DNA of 37,094 bases from Kangiellaceae bacterium (GTDB taxonomy: Bacteria; Pseudomonadota; Gammaproteobacteria; Enterobacterales; Kangiellaceae). The stretch covers positions 1 to 37,094 of the forward strand of contig JADGFG010000019.1 in assembly GCA_016743995.1 (NCBI GenBank), written 5' to 3'. The stretch's first letter is position 1; each line of letters begins with the position of its first letter. Shown here in pieces: positions 27,593-36,681 of this stretch. The position numbers and the translations under genes are program-made. The notes below the pieces were generated by a model, which searched no databases, was not told where the DNA came from, and saw only the letters and a list, made by a program, of their open reading frames with translations.

Positions 27593-27655
27593 GTTAATGG
27601 CTATTATTGTTAATGATTAATGTGTCAATGGTTATTATTGTCAATGCTTGTCACT
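27593..27655. repeat. Two-copy degenerate tandem repeat of about 31 bases
   Basis: GTTAATGGCTATTATTGTTA (start of 27593-27623) recurs as GTCAATGGTTATTATTGTCA (start of 27624-27655). Each unit itself holds two GTYAATG steps. It is non-coding and lies upstream of the lipase gene. Confidence 0.6.
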
Positions 27656-28080
27656 GTTATCCGTTATTTTGACGAGTTCAAGACTCGACAAAATATAATC
27701 AACCACAATCCTACTAATAAAGGGCTATAAATAGCAAGTGTTCAGACCAGTTTATTCACCCATTAGTCAGGTAAATGAGCCATATTACAGCTCTCTTACA
27801 CGGCTTTTCAACCTGTGAGAGACATTTTATCTCAGTCCAGGTAATAACTGATGCTTTAAGTAAAACCAATACAAAATAATAAAATTATTCGACACGAAAA
27901 AACAATCTCAAAACAAGATAGCAATTCAACTTCTCACACTTTGCCTGTTGCAATACCGTTTACCGAATTAAAGACGGTTTATCGGTTTCATTTCTCTTCG
28001 TTTAAATCCTTTTGATATAAGCCCATAAAAATAAATAACCAGAATTGACGAATATTACAAGCAATTATTATGGAACAGAA

Positions 28081-28115
28081 CTAAGCTTAGAACTGAGGTT
28101 AAGCCAATTGGCTTA
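28081..28115. promoter_or_regulatory. Pair of palindromes upstream of prkA
   Basis: CTAAGCTTAG (28081-28090) and TAAGCCAATTGGCTTA (28100-28115) are both perfect palindromes 9 bases apart, sharing the TAAGC/GCTTA half. They lie about 160-190 bases before the prkA start. This arrangement fits a dimeric regulator binding twice, but no protein can be named. Confidence 0.4.
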
Positions 28116-28272
28116 GTTGATTATTCAAGTTTTTAAAAATTAATAAAGATAACAAAATTATTTATGGGGTAAAAAATTACAGTCTCGAAACATTGAGTCG
28201 ATTTTGTTGTCTTAACTTAATATTTAAAGTCATTTATAAGATACTAATACAACATCAATAGTGGAGCCAGTA

Positions 28273-30195
28273 ATGAGTATTTTTAATCAATACCAGCAAC
28301 GTTACGAATCCCAACAAGAAGAAGAATATACGCTTTCGGAATATTTAGAATTATGTCAGTCAGACTCTTCTGTTTATGCCAATGCCGCTGAGCGAATGCT
28401 ACTGGCTATTGGAGACCCTGAAAAAATCGACACTGCCAAAATCCCTCGTCTTAGCCGACTATTTTCAAATAAGGTTATTTCCAGATATCCAGCATTCAAA
28501 GAGTTCTATGGAATGGAAGATTCGATAGAACAGATTGTTTCATATTTCACTCATGCAGCCCAGGGCCTGGAAGAAACAAAGCAAATTTTGTATTTACTGG
28601 GCCCCGTCGGTGGAGGAAAGTCTTCGCTAGCCGAAAAACTTAAAAGCTTAATGCAAAAAATGCCGGTATACGCGATTAAAGGCTCTCCTGTTTTTGAATC
28701 TCCATTAGGACTTTTTAATCCAGAAGAAGATGCTCAAATACTGGAAAAAGAATACGGCATTGCCAAGCGTTACCTCAATTGTATTATGTCACCCTGGGCT
28801 GTTAAACGATTACACGAATATGGCGGGGATATTTCTAAATTTAAAGTCATAAAAGTGCAACCCTCAATTCTTGATAGAATTGCTATTTCAAAAACAGAGC
28901 CCGGTGACGAGAATAATCAGGATATTTCTGCTCTGGTCGGTAAAGTAGACATTAGAAAGTTAGAGAACTTTGCCCAGAATGACCCAGATGCCTACAGCTA
29001 TGACGGCTCCCTGTGTAGAGCCAATCAGGGATTGATGGAATTTGTTGAAATGTTTAAAGCACCAATCAAAGTACTTCACCCATTATTAACGGCCACCCAG
29101 GAAGGTAACTATAATGGCACTGAAGGCATGTCTGCAATGCCATTCCAGGGCGTGGTACTTGCACATTCTAATGAATCCGAATGGACCAGTTTTAAAAATA
29201 ACAAAAACAATGAAGCTTTTCTGGATCGAGTTTATATTGTTAAAGTACCTTATTGTCTGAGAGTAAGCGAGGAAATCAAGATTTATGAAAAATTACTTAA
29301 TCACTCTTCTCTTTATGATGCGCCCTGCGCCCCCAACACCCTCGATATGCTGGCAAAATTCACCGTACTTTCACGGATAATAAAACCAGAAAACTCCAGT
29401 GTTTACTCAAAAATGAAAGTGTATGATGGAGAAAGCCTTAAAGATACTGACCCTAAAGCGAAATCTTTCCAGGAATACAAAGATTATGCGGGCATCGACG
29501 AAGGAATGAATGGGTTATCGACACGATTTGCTTTTAAAATATTATCCCGTGTATTTAATTTTGATCAGACTGAAATTGCAGCCAATCCGGTCCACTTACT
29601 TTATGTGCTGGAATTACAGATAGAAAAAGAACAGTTCCCTCAGGACACTCATGATAAATACCTGGGGTTTATCAAAGAGTTTCTCGTCCCTTATTATGTT
29701 GAATTTATCGGTAAAGAAATCCAAACGGCTTACCTTGAATCCTACTCAGAGTATGGCCAGAATATTTTTGACCGTTATGTTACCTACGCAGACTTCTGGA
29801 TTCAGGACCAGGAATATCGAGATCCAGAAACAGGAGAAAACTTTGATCGCTCTTCACTCAATGAAGAACTTGAAAAAATCGAAAAACCAGCAGGCATTTC
29901 AAACCCCAAAGATTTTCGTAATGAAGTGGTTAATTTCGTACTGAGAGCAAGAGCTAACAACCAGGGCAAAAATCCTAAATGGACCAGCTATGAAAAGCTA
30001 CGAAGTGTTATTGAGAAAAAGATGTTCTCTAATACTGAAGAGTTATTGCCTGTCATTTCATTTAATGCAAAATCTTCAACAGAAGATTCGCAAAAACATG
30101 ATGATTTTGTCAATCGAATGGTGGAAAAAGGCTATACAAAAAAACAGGTCCGTCTACTTTGCGAATGGTATTTACGCGTCCGTAAGTCTTCTTAA
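28273..30195 (+). CDS. prkA: PrkA family serine protein kinase / AAA+ protein YeaG
   Basis: The product is 640 residues and aligns end to end with E. coli YeaG (644). The N-terminus is an AAA+ type ATPase with Walker [10 protein letters not shown] (Lys116). Family blocks such as [33 protein letters not shown] and HSNESEW are intact. The C-terminal PrkA domain ends in [13 protein letters not shown], the same as YeaG. The family phosphorylates Ser residues in vitro and supports survival in starvation or stationary phase. ATG 28273 has GGAG 6 bases before it; a GTG at 28261 overlaps that site and is unlikely. It heads the prkA-yeaH-ycgB operon, with a 14-base gap to yeaH. Confidence 0.97.
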   Translation: MSIFNQYQQRYESQQEEEYTLSEYLELCQSDSSVYANAAERMLLAIGDPEKIDTAKIPRLSRLFSNKVISRYPAFKEFYGMEDSIEQIVSYFTHAAQGLEETKQILYLLGPVGGGKSSLAEKLKSLMQKMPVYAIKGSPVFESPLGLFNPEEDAQILEKEYGIAKRYLNCIMSPWAVKRLHEYGGDISKFKVIKVQPSILDRIAISKTEPGDENNQDISALVGKVDIRKLENFAQNDPDAYSYDGSLCRANQGLMEFVEMFKAPIKVLHPLLTATQEGNYNGTEGMSAMPFQGVVLAHSNESEWTSFKNNKNNEAFLDRVYIVKVPYCLRVSEEIKIYEKLLNHSSLYDAPCAPNTLDMLAKFTVLSRIIKPENSSVYSKMKVYDGESLKDTDPKAKSFQEYKDYAGIDEGMNGLSTRFAFKILSRVFNFDQTEIAANPVHLLYVLELQIEKEQFPQDTHDKYLGFIKEFLVPYYVEFIGKEIQTAYLESYSEYGQNIFDRYVTYADFWIQDQEYRDPETGENFDRSSLNEELEKIEKPAGISNPKDFRNEVVNFVLRARANNQGKNPKWTSYEKLRSVIEKKMFSNTEELLPVISFNAKSSTEDSQKHDDFVNRMVEKGYTKKQVRLLCEWYLRVRKSS

Positions 30196-30209
30196 GCAGG
30201 ATAATCAAT

Positions 30210-31475
30210 ATGCAGATTATTGATAGACGCCTAAATCAGAAAAATAAAAGCACTGTAAATCGACAGCGTTTTTTAAAACGTTATCGTAAACAGATAAAAG
30301 AAGCAATTACCAAACAGATTAGTAAACGTAGCGTTACTGATGTTGAGCGTAGTGAAAGTATTTCAATACCAGGCGGAGATATCACTGAGCCAACATTCAG
30401 GAGTGCTCCTGGCGGTCGCAGGGAAAGAATCTACCCAGGCAATAAAGAGTTTAATAAAGGTGACCGAATTAAACGCCCTCCCCCAGACGGAAAAGGCCAG
30501 GGCCGACGTGCCAGTGACCAGGGAGAAGGTCAGGATGATTTTGCCTTTGAAATTTCTAACGATGAATACATGGAAATTCTCTTTGAGGACCTGGAACTTC
30601 CTAACTTAAAGAAAAACAAATTAAAAAAACTCATTAATTATAAAAACATTCGTTCAGGCTTTAATACCGATGGTACTCCTTCGAACATTGATATTGTACG
30701 TTCACTGAAAGGTTCTCTTGCCAGAAGAATTGCCTGCCAGGCTCCCTTACGACAAACCTTAAAGCAAAAACAAGGTGAGCTGGATAAAATTGAAGGCGAA
30801 GAAAATCACAATAATGTCGAGCTAAAAAACAAACTAGCAGATGAAATTGAAAAGCTGAAATTAAGAATAAAAAGAATACCCTTTATTGACTCCTTTGATC
30901 TGCGATATAAAAATTTTGAAAAATTACCGCAACCCACAACCAACGCGGTTATGTTTTGCCTGATGGACGTCTCTGGATCAATGGATCAGCAAACAAAAGA
31001 AATGGCAAAGCGCTTTTTCATTCTACTCTATATGTTTCTTAAACGTACCTATAAAGATGTAGAGGTTGTCTACATTCGTCATCATACTCAGGCAAAAGAA
31101 GTTGATGAGCAGGAGTTTTTCTATTCCCAGGAAACCGGCGGAACCATTGTCTCCAGCGCATTAAAACTGATGCAGGAAATAATGCATGACCGATACCCGG
31201 TCAATGACTGGAATATTTATGCTGCCCAGGCTTCAGATGGTGACAACTGGAATGATGACTCCCGAATTTGTAATAAAATTCTGAGCGAAAGCATACTTAA
31301 TCAGGTCCGTTACTACACCTATGTTGAAATCACTCAACGAGAGCCGCAAAATTTGTGGCATGAATATACAAAACTGGTAGAAGAAAGACAAAATTTTGCC
31401 ATACAGAAAATATCTGAACAAAAAGACATTTACCCGGTTTTTCGAGAATTCTTTCATAAACAGTCAGTCAACTAA
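30210..31475 (+). CDS. yeaH: YeaH/YhbH family VWA-like protein (DUF444)
   Basis: The product is 421 residues (E. coli YeaH is about 427). The N-terminal part is basic and Gly-rich, with a conserved [16 protein letters not shown] block. The C-terminal half is a von Willebrand A-like domain. Its metal site motif begins at Asp253 in MDVSGSMD, with Thr in [11 protein letters not shown] and ASDGDNW completing it. Proteins with this fold partner with MoxR-type AAA+ ATPases, and here the partner is the adjacent PrkA (inference). It lies 14 bases after prkA and 7 bases before ycgB. Confidence 0.95.
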   Translation: MQIIDRRLNQKNKSTVNRQRFLKRYRKQIKEAITKQISKRSVTDVERSESISIPGGDITEPTFRSAPGGRRERIYPGNKEFNKGDRIKRPPPDGKGQGRRASDQGEGQDDFAFEISNDEYMEILFEDLELPNLKKNKLKKLINYKNIRSGFNTDGTPSNIDIVRSLKGSLARRIACQAPLRQTLKQKQGELDKIEGEENHNNVELKNKLADEIEKLKLRIKRIPFIDSFDLRYKNFEKLPQPTTNAVMFCLMDVSGSMDQQTKEMAKRFFILLYMFLKRTYKDVEVVYIRHHTQAKEVDEQEFFYSQETGGTIVSSALKLMQEIMHDRYPVNDWNIYAAQASDGDNWNDDSRICNKILSESILNQVRYYTYVEITQREPQNLWHEYTKLVEERQNFAIQKISEQKDIYPVFREFFHKQSVN

Positions 31476-31482
31476 AAGGTCG

Positions 31483-33132
31483 ATGAACTCGATTATGTCT
31501 AACTCTACAACAAAACCAAGCGCAGCAAGACCTGTATCTAATCAGTCAGGAAAGGCTAAGTCTGCAGCAGTTAAAAACAAGACAGCCAGAAAAAAAACAC
31601 ACTCTTCAAAAAATAAGCATACAGCCAACAAGCCCATCTCAACATCTGCAGACTGGAATTATGGGCTAGTACAAGAATATTACAGCACAATTGAATCGAT
31701 TGCAGACGATTTTGAATTAGACACCTACCCCAACCAGCTCGAAATAATCAGTGCTGAACAAATGTTAGATGCTTATGCCAGTGTTGGAATGCCTATCGGT
31801 TACAACCACTGGTCTTTTGGTAAGCACTTTATTCAGAATGAACAACAGTATCGGCGTGGTCACATGGGGTTAGCCTATGAAATTGTTATCAATTCTGACC
31901 CCTGTATTGCGTATTTAATGGAAGAAAACAGCATGATGATGCAGGCTCTGGTCATGGCCCATGCCTGTTTTGGTCATAATTCTTTTTTCAAAGGCAATTA
32001 TCTGTTTCGTACCTGGACAGATGCCGAAGCAATAATCGATTATCTGTTATTTGCTAAAAATTTTATTGCTGAATGTGAACAACATTATGGTGTTAGTGCG
32101 GTTGAAAACATACTGGATTCCTGTCATGCCCTGATGAACTACGGTGTTGATCGCTATAAAAGACCTAATCCGATATCGATGAGAGAAGAACGCAGACGAC
32201 AAAAAGACAGAGAAGCTTACCTTCAATCACAGGTGAATGACTTATGGCGAACTATTCCAACAATGGAACCGGCACTCGATGCAAAAAATAAAACACGATT
32301 TCCCAGTGAGCCCCAGGAAAATATTCTTTATTTTATTGAAAAAAATGCACCGTTGATAGAGCCATGGCAAAGAGAAATTGTCCGTATTGTTAGAAAAATA
32401 GGTCAATATTTTTACCCTCAACGTCAAACCCAGGTAATGAACGAAGGCTGGGCCTGCTTCTGGCACTACACCATTTTAAATGAACTCTATAATCGAAAAC
32501 ACGTGACCGATGGCTTTATGTTTGAATTTTTGCAAAGCCACACTAATGTCGTTGCTCAACCTGATTTTGATAACCCCAACTACAATGGCATAAATCCTTA
32601 TGCACTGGGATTTGCTATGATGAGTGATATTCGTCGTATTTGTGAAACACCTGACAAAGAAGACAAAAAGTGGTTTCCAGAAATTGCCGGTAGTAACTGG
32701 CGAGAAACAATGGAATTTGCAATGAAAAATTTCAAAGACGAAAGTTTTATTGCTCAATTCCTGTCTCCCAGGCTAATTCGACAATTCAAGTTTTTTTCTA
32801 TTCTCGATGATGACGAAGATAGCGAGATGGAGGTGGCTGCTATCCATAATGACGCAGGTTATCATCATATTCGACAAAAACTATCAGAACAGCACAACCT
32901 GAGTATTAATGAACCTAACATTGAAGTTTTCGATGTCGACATAAAAGGCGACCGCTCACTGACTTTGCGCCATACTCCCAATAACAGGATCCCCCTGGCA
33001 GACAGTACTCCGGAGGTACTTAAACACCTTCACAGGCTCTGGGGCTTTACTGTAAAAATGGAAACTCTTGATGACAATGGCAAACGGGCTGAAACGGGTC
33101 GTTGTCCGGCCCTGGACGAGAATGCTCGGTAG
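31483..33132 (+). CDS. ycgB: SpoVR family protein YcgB
   Basis: The product is 549 residues (E. coli YcgB is about 510). The SpoVR core begins near residue 53 (DWNYGLVQEYY) with family blocks such as GMPIGYNHWSFGK, NEGWACFWHY and NPYALGFAM. The first 45 residues are an unusual Ser/Lys/Ala-rich low-complexity stretch that accounts for the extra length. I chose ATG 31483, with AAAAGG 3 bases before it; ATG 31495 is an alternative with longer spacing. Longer in-frame starts would overlap yeaH deeply and are unlikely. The molecular function is unknown. It is the last gene of the prkA-yeaH-ycgB operon. Confidence 0.95.
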   Translation: MNSIMSNSTTKPSAARPVSNQSGKAKSAAVKNKTARKKTHSSKNKHTANKPISTSADWNYGLVQEYYSTIESIADDFELDTYPNQLEIISAEQMLDAYASVGMPIGYNHWSFGKHFIQNEQQYRRGHMGLAYEIVINSDPCIAYLMEENSMMMQALVMAHACFGHNSFFKGNYLFRTWTDAEAIIDYLLFAKNFIAECEQHYGVSAVENILDSCHALMNYGVDRYKRPNPISMREERRRQKDREAYLQSQVNDLWRTIPTMEPALDAKNKTRFPSEPQENILYFIEKNAPLIEPWQREIVRIVRKIGQYFYPQRQTQVMNEGWACFWHYTILNELYNRKHVTDGFMFEFLQSHTNVVAQPDFDNPNYNGINPYALGFAMMSDIRRICETPDKEDKKWFPEIAGSNWRETMEFAMKNFKDESFIAQFLSPRLIRQFKFFSILDDDEDSEMEVAAIHNDAGYHHIRQKLSEQHNLSINEPNIEVFDVDIKGDRSLTLRHTPNNRIPLADSTPEVLKHLHRLWGFTVKMETLDDNGKRAETGRCPALDENAR

Positions 33133-33226
33133 CAAGTAGCGACTGAGCGTCAACGTCTGTTTTGTAATATCTGGTTTGCAATTTATGGTTTTTCTATAAA
33201 ATTAAAACAAACACAACCACAAAAAA

Positions 33227-33949
33227 TTATTTTTCCAGCTCTTTCAGCGAGCCGAGGCCACTTCTAATCTGCGCCCAGTATTCACCGCTTTTACGTCCAT
33301 AATTCCAGATACACTCGTTAAGTAAAACAACATCTCGTTGTAACACAATATCTCTCATTTTAAGGTAATACTCTTTAGCCAGTTTACGCGCATCAGCATT
33401 AGCAAAATAATAGCGACCAACACGATGATAAATATTTTTAAAGCCATTAAGCATCAAAATATAAACAGGATTTCCTGACAAGCCAGCACATTGATGCTGT
33501 GCTTTCCAGTCAAAATCAATATAGGCCCCAGCACTTTCTGGCACCTGTTCAATTGAGGAAAATATTTCAGCCATTTTTTCTGCATTTTCTTTCATGGCAA
33601 ATCTTAAATAAACACCGCCAAACTGGGTTCTGACATCTAAAAGCTGATCGGCCAGCTTAAGTGAGCCGGCATCATCCAGCCGAGTAATCGTTTCAAGTAT
33701 ATGTAAACCCGCTGTTTCCCAGATATTATTCACTCGCGTCGGTTTGCCATGCTGAATAGTTAACCAACCATCCCGTGCCAGCCTTTGAAGAACCTCACGT
33801 AATGTCGTTCTGGTTACCCCTATTAACTCAGAAAGCTCTCGTTCAGCTGGTAAAATAGTCCCAGGAGAAAACTTGCCATTCCAGATAGAGTCTACAATAT
33901 ACTCTTCAGCAAATGCGGCAGGACTTCGAGCTGTTATTAGGTTTGTCAT
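33227..33949 (-). CDS. fadR: Fatty acid metabolism regulator FadR
   Basis: The product is 240 residues (E. coli FadR is 239). The N-terminal GntR winged helix contains SPAAFAEEYIVDSIWNGKF and TILPAERELSELIGVTRTTL. From ELSELIGVTRTTL to TIQHGKP it is nearly identical to the E. coli protein, so the DNA site is probably conserved. The C-terminal helical domain binds long-chain acyl-CoA, which releases it from DNA. FadR represses beta-oxidation genes and activates unsaturated fatty acid synthesis. AGGAA lies just upstream of the ATG. The gene is divergent from nhaB, as in E. coli. Confidence 0.97.
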   Translation of the reverse strand: MTNLITARSPAAFAEEYIVDSIWNGKFSPGTILPAERELSELIGVTRTTLREVLQRLARDGWLTIQHGKPTRVNNIWETAGLHILETITRLDDAGSLKLADQLLDVRTQFGGVYLRFAMKENAEKMAEIFSSIEQVPESAGAYIDFDWKAQHQCAGLSGNPVYILMLNGFKNIYHRVGRYYFANADARKLAKEYYLKMRDIVLQRDVVLLNECIWNYGRKSGEYWAQIRSGLGSLKELEK

Positions 33950-34010
33950 TAGACGTTCCTGTTTTTTAAATATTCATTAATTTTTTAATATTCAGCGAAT
34001 TTGCTAAACT

Positions 34011-34033
34011 TCAGACCGGCCTGACTGGTCTGA
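34011..34033. promoter_or_regulatory. 23-bp inverted repeat upstream of fadR
   Basis: TCAGACC (34011-34017) and GGTCTGA (34027-34033) are perfect 7-bp arms around 9 bases. The right part, with ACTGGTCTGA, resembles half of the E. coli FadR operator (TGGTC core). The two arms point the opposite way to the FadR dyad, so FadR binding is only a possibility. Confidence 0.45.
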
Positions 34034-34228
34034 TTTGTTATCAGGATACGCGTTTTAAGACTTTATCGCAAAGAATGTTGTTAGCATTTTTTTAAACGCT
34101 AATGACCAATATTTAACCGCGACATCATTAATATCAACTTGATTAAGATAACAAAGGGTTCAATTTTGAGCTTTAAACCGCAACAAACTGATTAAAATTA
34201 ATACAAAACGTTGTACTAACAAAAGCAA

Positions 34229-34272
34229 GCAGTTAATTTTCAAGCAGTTTTTTGAAAATTCCTGCCTTTTTT
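34229..34272 (+). terminator. Terminator-like hairpin in the nhaB leader
   Basis: GCAG plus AATTTTCA (34229-34242) pairs with TGAAAATT plus CTGC (34253-34265) with a small internal loop. C and T6 (34267-34272) follow. It lies about 130 bases before the nhaB start and after no rightward gene, so it may be an attenuator in the nhaB leader. Confidence 0.4.
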
Positions 34273-34400
34273 GCTGGGAATAAGAGATAATAACGACTAA
34301 AATTTTAGATTATTAACTGATATTTTCGATACAGACATATTTTACTGACATTGAAAATCAATAAAAAATAAAAGACCAGCCAAACACTGAAGGAAACCTC

Positions 34401-36038
34401 ATGAGCCGATCAATCTCAGCTGCATTTGCGTCAAATTTTTTAGGTAATGCACCTGAATGGTATAAATATACCATCCTGACATTTCTTGCGCTTAACCCCG
34501 TACTTGCCTACGTAGCAGGTCCTTATATAGCGGGTTGGGCTCTAATCATTGAGTTTATATTTACCCTTGCCATGGCGCTTAAATGCTATCCATTGCTTCC
34601 CGGCGGACTGCTGGCCATTGAAGCCGTTATGATAGGACTAACCTCTACCAGCAGCGTAGAACATGAGATTATTTCAGCACTAGATGTCATCCTCCTGTTA
34701 ATGTTTATGGTTGCTGGTATTTATTTTATGAAAGACCTGCTTTTGTTTATATTTACCAAAATGCTACTGGGGATACGCTCAAAAGTTGTACTCTCCATCC
34801 TCTTTTGTCTGGTTGCAGCCGTATTATCTGCATTTCTAGATGCCCTTACAGTTACCGCCGTTGTTATTGCTGTTGCCGTCGGTTTTTATGGCATTTATCA
34901 TAAAGTCGCTTCCGGCAAAAAATTTACCTGCGACCATAACCATGCAACAGATGAAGAAGTCGACGAGTTACATCGCAGCGACCTGGACAATTTCAGAGCC
35001 TTTCTAAGAAGCTTGATTATGCATGCTGCAGTCGGTACTGCGCTGGGTGGCGTTTGCACGCTGGTGGGAGAACCACAGAATCTTCTGATAGCAGCCAAAG
35101 CCAGTTGGGAGTTTGGCGAATTTTTCTTACGAATGTCCGCAATCACTATGCCCGTACTAGTGATGGGGTTAATCACAACGGCTATTCTGGAAACCACAGG
35201 CTGGTTTGGATACGGTACCCGACTACCTGAAAAAGTTCGTCAGGTTATGGAGGACTACGCCGACCACGAAAACGAACAGCGAACCACCAAAAACAAGGCA
35301 GCACTAGTAGCGCAGGGCATTACTGGCATCTGGTTGATTATTGCACTAGGCTGGCATCTTGCGCCTGTTGGTTTAATAGGGCTTACTGTTATTATCTTTG
35401 CAGCCGGCCTCTGTGGCGTTACCGAAGAAGGTCAGATTGGTCATGCATTTGAAGAAGCCCTGCCTTTTACCGCTCTTTTAACCGTATTTTTTGCCATCGT
35501 TGGTGTCATTGCCGATCAGGATCTGTTTAAGCCGATTACTGATGCCGTTCTGGCACTGGAAGGTAATGAACAAGTCGCCATGTTCTACCTTGCCAATGGG
35601 TTACTCTCCATGATCAGTGATAATGTATTTGTCGCGACGGTTTACATTAATGAAGTCGCAAACGCGGTTCTCGAAGGACGAATTACTCGTGAAACCTTCG
35701 ACATGCTGGCCGTTGCGATCAATACAGGAACAAACATCCCCAGTGTTGCCACCCCAAATGGTCAGGCGGCCTTTCTATTTCTATTAACTTCAGCGATTGC
35801 ACCACTAGTCAGGTTATCTTATGTCAAAATGGTTATCATGGCTTTTCCATACATGATTGTAATGAGCATTACCGGCTTGCTCATGGTAACTACCAGTTTA
35901 CAACCTGTTACCGATATTCTTTACAAAAATGAAATGATCATACAACACACTGTTGAAGAGCTATGTCTGGAAACAGGCAACGACTGGAAAAATGGACACT
36001 GCATTCTTGAAGATGCAGGCTCAAATAAAGGTCACTAA
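34401..36038 (+). CDS. nhaB: Na+/H+ antiporter NhaB
   Basis: The product is 545 residues (E. coli NhaB is 513). It is an inner-membrane protein with about ten to twelve hydrophobic segments. It exchanges sodium for protons, keeping cytosolic sodium low in salty or alkaline conditions. Family blocks include [20 protein letters not shown] (about 13-32), [19 protein letters not shown] and the loop [13 protein letters not shown], plus [19 protein letters not shown] and [20 protein letters not shown]. The C-terminal tail beyond the last helix is slightly long. AAGGAAA lies just before the ATG. It ends at a strong terminator. Confidence 0.97.
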   Translation: MSRSISAAFASNFLGNAPEWYKYTILTFLALNPVLAYVAGPYIAGWALIIEFIFTLAMALKCYPLLPGGLLAIEAVMIGLTSTSSVEHEIISALDVILLLMFMVAGIYFMKDLLLFIFTKMLLGIRSKVVLSILFCLVAAVLSAFLDALTVTAVVIAVAVGFYGIYHKVASGKKFTCDHNHATDEEVDELHRSDLDNFRAFLRSLIMHAAVGTALGGVCTLVGEPQNLLIAAKASWEFGEFFLRMSAITMPVLVMGLITTAILETTGWFGYGTRLPEKVRQVMEDYADHENEQRTTKNKAALVAQGITGIWLIIALGWHLAPVGLIGLTVIIFAAGLCGVTEEGQIGHAFEEALPFTALLTVFFAIVGVIADQDLFKPITDAVLALEGNEQVAMFYLANGLLSMISDNVFVATVYINEVANAVLEGRITRETFDMLAVAINTGTNIPSVATPNGQAAFLFLLTSAIAPLVRLSYVKMVIMAFPYMIVMSITGLLMVTTSLQPVTDILYKNEMIIQHTVEELCLETGNDWKNGHCILEDAGSNKGH

Positions 36039-36065
36039 TAGTCAGACGCTAATACAGACCACAAT

Positions 36066-36110
36066 AACCTTCTAGTTATCTTTCTCTTCAATATAACTAG
36101 AAGGTTTTTT
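36066..36110 (+). terminator. nhaB intrinsic terminator
   Basis: Perfect 14-bp arms AACCTTCTAGTTAT (36066-36079) and ATAACTAGAAGGTT (36093-36106) close a 13-base loop. A T6 run (36105-36110) follows. It starts 27 bases after the stop codon. Confidence 0.9.
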
Positions 36111-36167
36111 CAAAAGAATCAATGAAAATTAATAAAAAAGACAATAGAAAACTGACGACGAGTTGAA

Positions 36168-36662
36168 CTACGAAGCAGCTCTCGACAGACTCAATAAATC
36201 ATCTCCCTCAACACGCTGAACAGTCCACTCATCCATTCCCTTTGCGCCAACACTTCGATAAAAATCTATCGCTGACTGATTCCAGTCAAGTACCCACCAT
36301 TCAAAACGACCGCAATGATTTTCAACAGCAATTTGCGCCAATTTAATGAGTAACGCCTTACCAACTTTCTGACCTCTAGCTTCGGGCACCACAAATAAAT
36401 CTTCCAGGTACAAACCAGATTTCGCCAGAAAAGTTGAGTAATTGTAAAAGTACAAAGCAAAACCAACCGGCTTATCATTCAATTCAGCAATGATAACTTC
36501 AGCAGCTGGGTTATCAGAGAATAAAGTCTGAGACAATTTCTCCGGTGTGGCCACCACTTCATTAGCCAGCTTCTCATATTCAGCCAGCTGCATAATGAAA
36601 TGGTAAATCAACTCAACATCTTTGACTGTTGCGTTTCTTATATTTAATGGGTTGCTATTCAT
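36168..36662 (-). CDS. GNAT family N-acetyltransferase, diamine/spermidine acetyltransferase-like
   Basis: The product is 164 residues from ATG 36662 (MNSNPLNIRNATVKD). It is a complete GNAT fold. LYLEDLFVVPEARGQKVGKA holds the acetyl-CoA-binding loop (Arg/Gln-x-x-Gly-x-Gly-like) near residues 84-103, followed by WWVLDWNQSAIDFYRSVGA. The eukaryotic-type SAT/diamine acetyltransferases share the LEDLFV and LDWN-AI-FY blocks, so a polyamine or thialysine-like substrate is plausible but unproven. Longer in-frame starts up to 36725 would overlap the upstream gene. It follows that gene by 19 bases and is probably co-transcribed. Confidence 0.82.
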   Translation of the reverse strand: MNSNPLNIRNATVKDVELIYHFIMQLAEYEKLANEVVATPEKLSQTLFSDNPAAEVIIAELNDKPVGFALYFYNYSTFLAKSGLYLEDLFVVPEARGQKVGKALLIKLAQIAVENHCGRFEWWVLDWNQSAIDFYRSVGAKGMDEWTVQRVEGDDLLSLSRAAS

Positions 36663-36681
36663 TTTTTGACTATTCTCAAGA

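Larger units (their letters stand above)
27478..28272. other. Long divergent intergenic region, lipase / prkA
   Basis: This non-coding AT-rich region is about 795 bases and is the longest gene-free gap in the window. It holds a short tandem repeat (27593-27655) and two neighbouring palindromes (28081-28115) on the prkA side. The first 100 bases carry the lipase leader. I could not identify a sigma-54 site or any small RNA with confidence. Such a long leader before prkA suggests complex stress control. Confidence 0.5.
33950..34400. other. Divergent fadR-nhaB control region
   Basis: This gap of about 450 bases serves both divergent genes. It holds a 23-bp inverted repeat near fadR (34011-34033) and a hairpin with T-run in the presumed nhaB leader (34229-34272). 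The rest is AT-rich, with no other structure I can support. Confidence 0.5.

Noticed and set aside
28130-28260. Sigma-54 promoter before prkA, known from some relatives
   Set aside because: I could not find a GG and GC pair at the right spacing.
31396-31482. Upstream in-frame extension of ycgB overlapping yeaH
   Set aside because: It would overlap yeaH by 80 bases, has no conserved residues, and a ribosome site fits the ATG at 31483.
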